Part shown: positions 62,205-64,000 of the stretch, piece after piece | Numbering within the stretch: position 1 is the stretch's first letter | How the letters are laid out: each line of letters opens with the position of its first letter | DNA from: Intoshia linei | Taxonomy: Eukaryota > Orthonectida > Rhopaluridae | Assembly: GCA_001642005.1 (NCBI GenBank) | Contig: LWCA01000027.1 | Coordinates: 1-64,000 of the forward strand | DNA: 64,000 nucleotides | Reading direction: 5' to 3' | Position numbers and translations under genes: made by a program | Notes under the pieces: model-generated | What the model saw: the letters and a program-made list of their open reading frames with translations, nothing else | The model's database searches: none | Told to the model about the DNA's origin: nothing

Positions 62205-64000
62205 CTAAAATGCTATATTACATTACATGCGAACGTTTACAAAATGGGGTCCGTGAAATATTTTGTAGTAGCTTGACTGTTATGTACTTTGTACAAACAA
62301 CAAAAACAATAGATAGTTCTTCTTAGGGTTAATGTTTTAATTTTAAGACTGATTTTTTTAATTAACTTTTCGAATGGGATGTTAATATCTAAGTTTCCTT
62401 TTTATAAATTGAGTCCTTCATGATAAAAAACCTAATTTCGCATTTTTTTTTAATAATAAAATAACCAAATAATTTAAAAAGACATATAATGTAAGTTGGG
62501 ACGTGTTTTAAAAGCATTAACATTTTTGTAACTCTCACCTCAGAAACCCATTCATGATGAAAACCTCAAAATGAAATGTTTCAAAATGTTGTTTTAAAAA
62601 TGAAAAATTTCCTAAAATTTTATAAAACTCTAGTTATACTTTAAACTTAAAATATTACTTAAACTTTAAATAATTTTATAGTTGTGTTTTAGTATTTAAA
62701 AATAGCATGGAGAATTTGGGGTATTTTCGCTGAAAAACTCAATTTCTGAAATCTAATTTGCGATAAAATCTAATCCTCAAAAAACTGCATTAGATATTGG
62801 TGTTTTTAAAACTCTACATATCTTACTTTCGTAAATATTATGGAAGACACAAAATTAAAAAACTGGAACCTTCCTTAATTTGGTTGGATTGTAAACTGGA
62901 AATTTGGTACAAAAAAATTTCCAAAAAAAACCCTTTAAAATATATACTAAAAAAAGTATTCCTAAAAACCCCGTTCAAAATATGGTAAAAAAAATTTCCA
63001 AAAAAACTTGTTTGTAAAATTATTTGGAAATTAAAACTAAAAGTATAGCCAGTTGTGAATTACAAAATAGTTAAGTATTTGATAAATGTAGGCAGTTTCT
63101 ATTACTTTGTAAATATAGCTAAATAAGTAGGTTAGTTGTACTAAATTGGTTGGTGGTTGTTAGTAAAATATTAATTTAGTAACTAAAATGTATTAATATC
63201 TAAGATATATTTTGATTATAAAAGTACTTTTTTGACGGTGAAGACGTTACTTAGTGAAATCAAAAATTTTTGTGAGTTATAAGATGAGATAACTGTATGA
63301 ACTGTATTTTTTTCAAAATTCCAGGACAATTTTAATTTTATAAAATTAGGGTCATTTGGGGTTTTAACCCTAAAGATATATTTTTTTAATTTTAAATTTA
63401 TGATAATAGTTGTGATTTTAAAATCTGTATCAGAGTGTATATTTTGTATTATTTATTATTATAATTTGAGTCAATTATGAAATACATGTATTCATATTTC
63501 AGATTTAAATCAGGTGAAGCGAATATTAACTTTTCTATGCTAAAAATCTAATATAGTGTTGCTCATTGCACATGCGGGCTGACCAAGGCCACATTTTCAT
63601 TTATTATACTCCATCAGTTTCAAAAACGATAATTATCCTGTATGTTCTTCTTTTCAATATGAATAATTAGTCTAATATTTTAGTTTTTAATCCAATTTAT
63701 ACAAATTACTAAAAGTTGACACAATAAAATATAAGTTTCTTTTCATATATACAATAATTTTGACAATATTGTATATTGACAAAAAAATAACTGGGTGATG
63801 TAAATTGTTTATTTAGGTTTGTAAAATATTCTAAATTATTTAAAATTATTTCAATTTTAGAGGTTTTGGGTACATTTATAAAAGTTGTAAACAAATTAGC
63901 GTAGTTCCATTCATATCTTATGAATCCTTACAAAATGCTAATTTATAAATTTATTACCAGGAGGTTAATACGAGCGAAATATTATATTATATGGAATACA
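62205..64000. other. Right edge: probable 5' intron of the LRR/EF-hand gene, repeats
   Basis: A partial R1 head at about 62270 (TAGCTTGACTGTTATGTACT) is followed by R2-like blocks to about 63050, and another R2 piece lies at 63220-63440. I looked for the missing LRR exons on the minus strand to 64000 and found none I can support. The minus frame 63709-63894 shows no LRR pattern. Confidence 0.5.

Noticed and set aside
63709-63894. Missing 5' exon of the LRR/EF-hand gene
   Set aside because: No LRR pattern and no phase-compatible donor. The real 5' exons may lie beyond the window.

Overview
The window is AT-rich animal nuclear DNA. It carries an estrogen-related nuclear receptor, a BMP-type ligand, a TRIM-NHL protein, a metazoan-type CAD fusion and a KDEL receptor. 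All introns I traced are GT-AG. They fall into two size classes: about 30-65 nt for most, and 0.3-4 kb for a minority that hold transposon debris. Compact genes, micro-introns and very close neighbours suggest a reduced-genome bilaterian, for example a small parasitic invertebrate. I cannot name the species.

Layout: 1-174 is the end of a Tc1/mariner transposase. ZCCHC4 (rRNA m6A methyltransferase) runs on the minus strand from about 7592 to 1048, with a dead mobile-element gene in its last intron. It is head-to-head with CAD (7740-21757, 14 exons, 2225 codons), which carries the first three steps of pyrimidine synthesis. MTG1 (mitochondrial ribosome GTPase, 22811-26974, +) converges on the KDEL receptor (27028-27825, -). 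CDC20 (29048-34511, +) has a 3.6-kb intron. A BMP-like ligand (34971-36050, +) converges on the ERR receptor (36065-41117, -). Next are an intronless TRIM-NHL gene (41404-44142, +), AMPK beta (44272-47296, +) and a secreted cysteine-rich multidomain protein (47346-52980, +), which converges on PDCD2 (52983-54110, -) with 2 bp between stop codons. The right end holds, on the minus strand, a Lys-rich membrane-anchored protein (55931-56918) and an LRR plus EF-hand protein (57006-62204, 5' end not found).

The genes are mostly housekeeping (pyrimidine synthesis, ribosome modification, ER retrieval, cell cycle, energy sensing) plus developmental signalling. They do not form one pathway. Exon models were joined by eye. 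They are supported by reading-phase agreement at every junction and by family-typical lengths: CAD 2225 aa, KDELR 212 aa, CDC20 491 aa, PDCD2 347 aa.

Intergenic DNA and long introns are dominated by non-autonomous hAT elements, several with perfect 8-bp target duplications. There is also a 918-bp mariner of the plant-type DD39D class nested in a hAT element, a dispersed AT-rich repeat family (R1/R2) and degenerate minisatellites. I saw no rRNA, tRNA or CRISPR array.
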